Source of the DNA: an uncultured Akkermansia sp.
GTDB lineage: Bacteria; Verrucomicrobiota; Verrucomicrobiia; Verrucomicrobiales; Akkermansiaceae
Reading direction: 5' to 3'
NCBI GenBank assembly: GCA_900766865.1
Contig: CAAFXA010000136.1
Location: forward strand, 1 to 8,148
Length of the DNA stretch: 8,148 bases
The notes below the pieces were generated by a model. The model saw only the letters and a list, made by a program, of their open reading frames with translations. It did not search any database and had not been told where the DNA came from. Made by a program: the position numbers and the translations under genes. This document shows, one piece after another, positions 6,914-8,148 of this stretch. Position 1 is the stretch's first letter, and each line of letters starts with the position of its first letter.

Positions 6914-6942
6914 ATTATACTCTTTTTTTGTGTGTTTGGCAA
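6914..6942 (-). promoter_or_regulatory. sigma70-type promoter of purM-purF
   Basis: Read on the minus strand: TTGCCA (6942-6937, 5/6 match to TTGACA), 17-base spacer, TATAAT (6919-6914, perfect). Transcription would start near 6907, leaving a leader of about 25 bases before the purM ATG at 6882. There is therefore no room for a purine riboswitch in the leader. The spacing and both boxes are near ideal, making this the best promoter in the window. Confidence 0.75.
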
Positions 6943-7042
6943 GCCGTATTTTCGGCGCCGGCCTCTATTTGTTCGGAGACGGCCTGCGTAACTCGCTGCC
7001 TGGGGGGCTCTGGTTTGCGCTATTCTTGCGGGAATCCCGGGG

Positions 7043-7657
7043 CTATCCCTGAGATTTCACATATTCGAGTTCGCGGCGCAATAATTTGCCGACTCTGTGC
7101 TTGGCCAGGTAAATCTGAGCCAGGCTGGCACCGAGTTTGCGGCGCACTTCTGCCGCACTCATATTGTGCAGCACATAGTAGGCAAATATCTGGAACTGGC
7201 GGGGCGAGACCTGTGTTTTGACCCGTTCGGTGGCAGCTTTTAGGATATTACGCTGCCATTCATTTTCCCAGAGCTCGCCGAAGGTGTCGTCGCCGGAGCG
7301 TTCCGGCCCGGTGTTTTCCGGCAGGTGATGGCTCCGTTTTCTCAGGCAATCGAGAATCCTCCAGCGGGTAATTTGCCAGAGCCAGGCTTTGAATGAGCCT
7401 TTTGTCGGGTCGTAGCGATTTTCTCTTGTTTGTCGTGCAACGGTGAGGATGGTTTCCTGCACGGTGTCCCAGGCTTCATCGTTGCTGAGTCCCGCTTTGG
7501 TGGCAACGCTGTAGATGAGTCGCCAGTAACTGCGGTAGAACTCGTCCCAGCTTTTCTGGTCCTGCCAGTCATGCAGGCGTGCTATCAGGCTTCGGCGGGT
7601 ATGGGCAGCGTACTGCTCCAGTTCGCGCTCATCGGGGTGTTGGGGGGTATTGGGCAT
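7043..7657 (-). CDS. Sigma-70 family RNA polymerase sigma factor (ECF-like)
   Basis: 204-residue two-domain sigma factor. Region 2 spans about 20-110: RRSLIARLHDWQDQKSWDEFYRSY, then WDTVQETILTVARQ for core binding, and KGSFKAWLWQITRWRILDCLRKR for -10 contact. An acidic/polar linker with GELWENEWQ (127-135) follows, a signature I associate with Verrucomicrobiota/Planctomycetota ECF factors. Region 4 (about 137-200: VSPRQFQIFAYYVLHNMSAAEVRRKLGAS) and a helix LAQIYLAKHRVGKLLRREL complete it. The start at 7657 is chosen because sigma similarity begins soon after it; the frame is open to 7984, but that part is Pro/Arg-rich low-complexity translation antisense-like to the neighbouring gene. No Shine-Dalgarno sequence; the leader before ATG is A-rich. 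It is separated from purM by 160 bases that include the purM promoter. In the same phyla such factors often sit near Ser/Thr kinases; none is visible here. Its regulon is unknown. Confidence 0.88.
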   Translation of the reverse strand: MPNTPQHPDERELEQYAAHTRRSLIARLHDWQDQKSWDEFYRSYWRLIYSVATKAGLSNDEAWDTVQETILTVARQTRENRYDPTKGSFKAWLWQITRWRILDCLRKRSHHLPENTGPERSGDDTFGELWENEWQRNILKAATERVKTQVSPRQFQIFAYYVLHNMSAAEVRRKLGASLAQIYLAKHRVGKLLRRELEYVKSQG

Positions 7658-7681
7658 TTTGTTTTTGGGGCAGGCAGACAA

Positions 7682-7774
7682 ACAGCAAGTTACGAGGGGT
7701 GTCTTTGGCCCGGGGGGATGGACCGATGGCTCACTTCCCGGCAGAAATGCGACGGCCCCGTCGTAACTTGCTGT
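7682..7774. repeat. 93-base inverted-repeat element (14-bp perfect arms)
   Basis: The sequence ACAGCAAGTTACGA (7682-7695) is exactly repeated in inverted form at 7761-7774. Pairing can continue inward: GGGG at 7696-7699 with CCCC at 7756-7759 past a single-base bulge, GTC at 7701-7703 with GAC at 7751-7753, and roughly CCGGG (7710-7714) with CCCGG (7737-7741). The element could thus fold almost end to end as one long hairpin in RNA from either strand. It fills most of the 131-base space between two minus-strand genes. No target-site duplication is visible next to the arms. It might be a small palindromic mobile element, a structured leader of the sigma gene, or a long terminator of the upstream gene. 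Confidence 0.7.
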
Positions 7775-7788
7775 GTTATTGGTTCGGC

Positions 7789-8128
7789 TCAGTTTGCCGC
7801 CACGGGGCGGCTCTGCTGGGCTGCGTTGCAGAACTTGCTGGTGTACAGGCAGTCCAATACAGTGGGGAGCCCTCGCTTCATGCCTTCCTTTGCCTTGCGG
7901 GTAAGGTGGGGCAGTGCGCGTTCGTCCAGTCGGCGCATGCCGTAGAAGGTGCTGGCCAGCTGGCGGATGTGTTGCTCTATCCACTTGTTGTTGAAGTCTG
8001 CGTTGCGAGCGGCACGGCTCACATCCACAAGTGCCTGATGGATGGCTTTGGCATCCGGCTCATCGCTGTCTGTGCTGCCCAGTACAAAGATGTCGTGGAA
8101 GGTGATGGTCTTGTCGCTGCGGAAACCC
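7789..8128 (-). CDS. Unrecognised protein, C-terminal 112 residues
   Basis: An open frame enters from the contig end and stops with TGA at 7789-7791. The real sequence begins at GFRSDKTITFHD; the six residues before that (MCSSDL) come from the sequencing adapter. The visible part is mainly helical-looking and charged: a short beta-like start (TITFHDIFVLGS), then amphipathic stretches rich in Ala, Lys, Arg and Asp (about 25-88), a small Cys-containing segment near LDCLYTSKFC, and a polar tail ending PVAAN. No signal peptide, membrane segment or catalytic motif is visible. I do not recognise the family. It is called coding because the frame is clean, the composition is protein-like and the frame crosses the contig edge. 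The sigma factor gene lies downstream on the same strand after the inverted-repeat element. Confidence 0.6.
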
Positions 8129-8148
8129 AGATCGGAAGAGCACACGTC
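8129..8148 (+). other. Illumina TruSeq adapter remnant (artefact)
   Basis: The last 20 bases, beginning AGATCGGAAGAGC, are identical to the start of the Illumina TruSeq read-1 3' adapter. They are not genomic. Read on the minus strand they encode the well-known artefact peptide MCSSDL at the head of the partial frame. True sequence therefore ends at about 8128. Confidence 0.97.

Noticed and set aside
3961..7221. Very long plus-strand open frames (425 and 658 codons) across the purF-purM region
   Set aside because: They are antisense to two clearly identified genes and give Val/Gly/His-rich translations without known domains; such frames arise from codon bias at this GC content.
7658..7984. 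109-residue N-terminal extension of the sigma factor frame
   Set aside because: Pro/Arg-rich, overlaps the neighbouring gene and the inverted repeat, and has no sigma-like sequence; the ATG at 7657 gives a normal length.
1..8148. CRISPR array, tRNA, rRNA or insertion sequence
   Set aside because: No regularly spaced direct repeats, no tRNA-like cloverleaf and no transposase-like protein were seen on either strand.

Overview
The window is one contig end from a bacterial chromosome of roughly 55% GC, very probably a Verrucomicrobiota member related to Akkermansia. The basis is indirect: the long Bacteroidota/Akkermansia-type PurF, a sigma factor of the style abundant in Verrucomicrobiota and Planctomycetota, and the absence of recognisable Shine-Dalgarno sequences before the start codons. 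This placement was made from memory, without alignment. The contig ends in an Illumina adapter remnant (8129-8148), so it comes from short-read, possibly metagenomic, assembly.

Layout. Plus strand: the 3' two-thirds-of-a-kilobase of thrS (threonyl-tRNA synthetase, cut by the window start), a strong hairpin, then infC (IF3) closed by an intrinsic terminator at 1431-1470. The rpmI and rplT genes that usually follow infC are not here. About 170 bases of plain intergenic DNA (1471-1642) carry only a sigma70-like promoter and lead to a GYF_2-PrsW membrane protease gene (1643-2857). Its stop overlaps the stop of a convergent minus-strand gene.

Minus strand, in transcription order from the right: the 3' end of an unrecognised gene (7789-8128); a 131-base intergenic region holding a 93-base inverted-repeat element; a sigma-70 family factor (7043-7657); a well-formed promoter (6914-6942) driving purM then purF (5884-6882 and 3973-5862, 21 bases apart); a terminator-like hairpin (3931-3959); then an ECF sigma factor and a umuD-like gene 16 bases apart (3283-3888 and 2850-3266).

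Function. thrS-infC is translation machinery. purM-purF is purine biosynthesis: PurF makes phosphoribosylamine from PRPP (step 1) and PurM closes the imidazole ring (step 5). ECF sigma plus UmuD looks like a small stress-response unit, although no umuC follows within the window. The most interesting points are the PurF glutaminase domain, which lacks the expected N-terminal cysteine nucleophile and a glutamine-binding arginine; the sigma-umuD pairing; and the inverted-repeat element.
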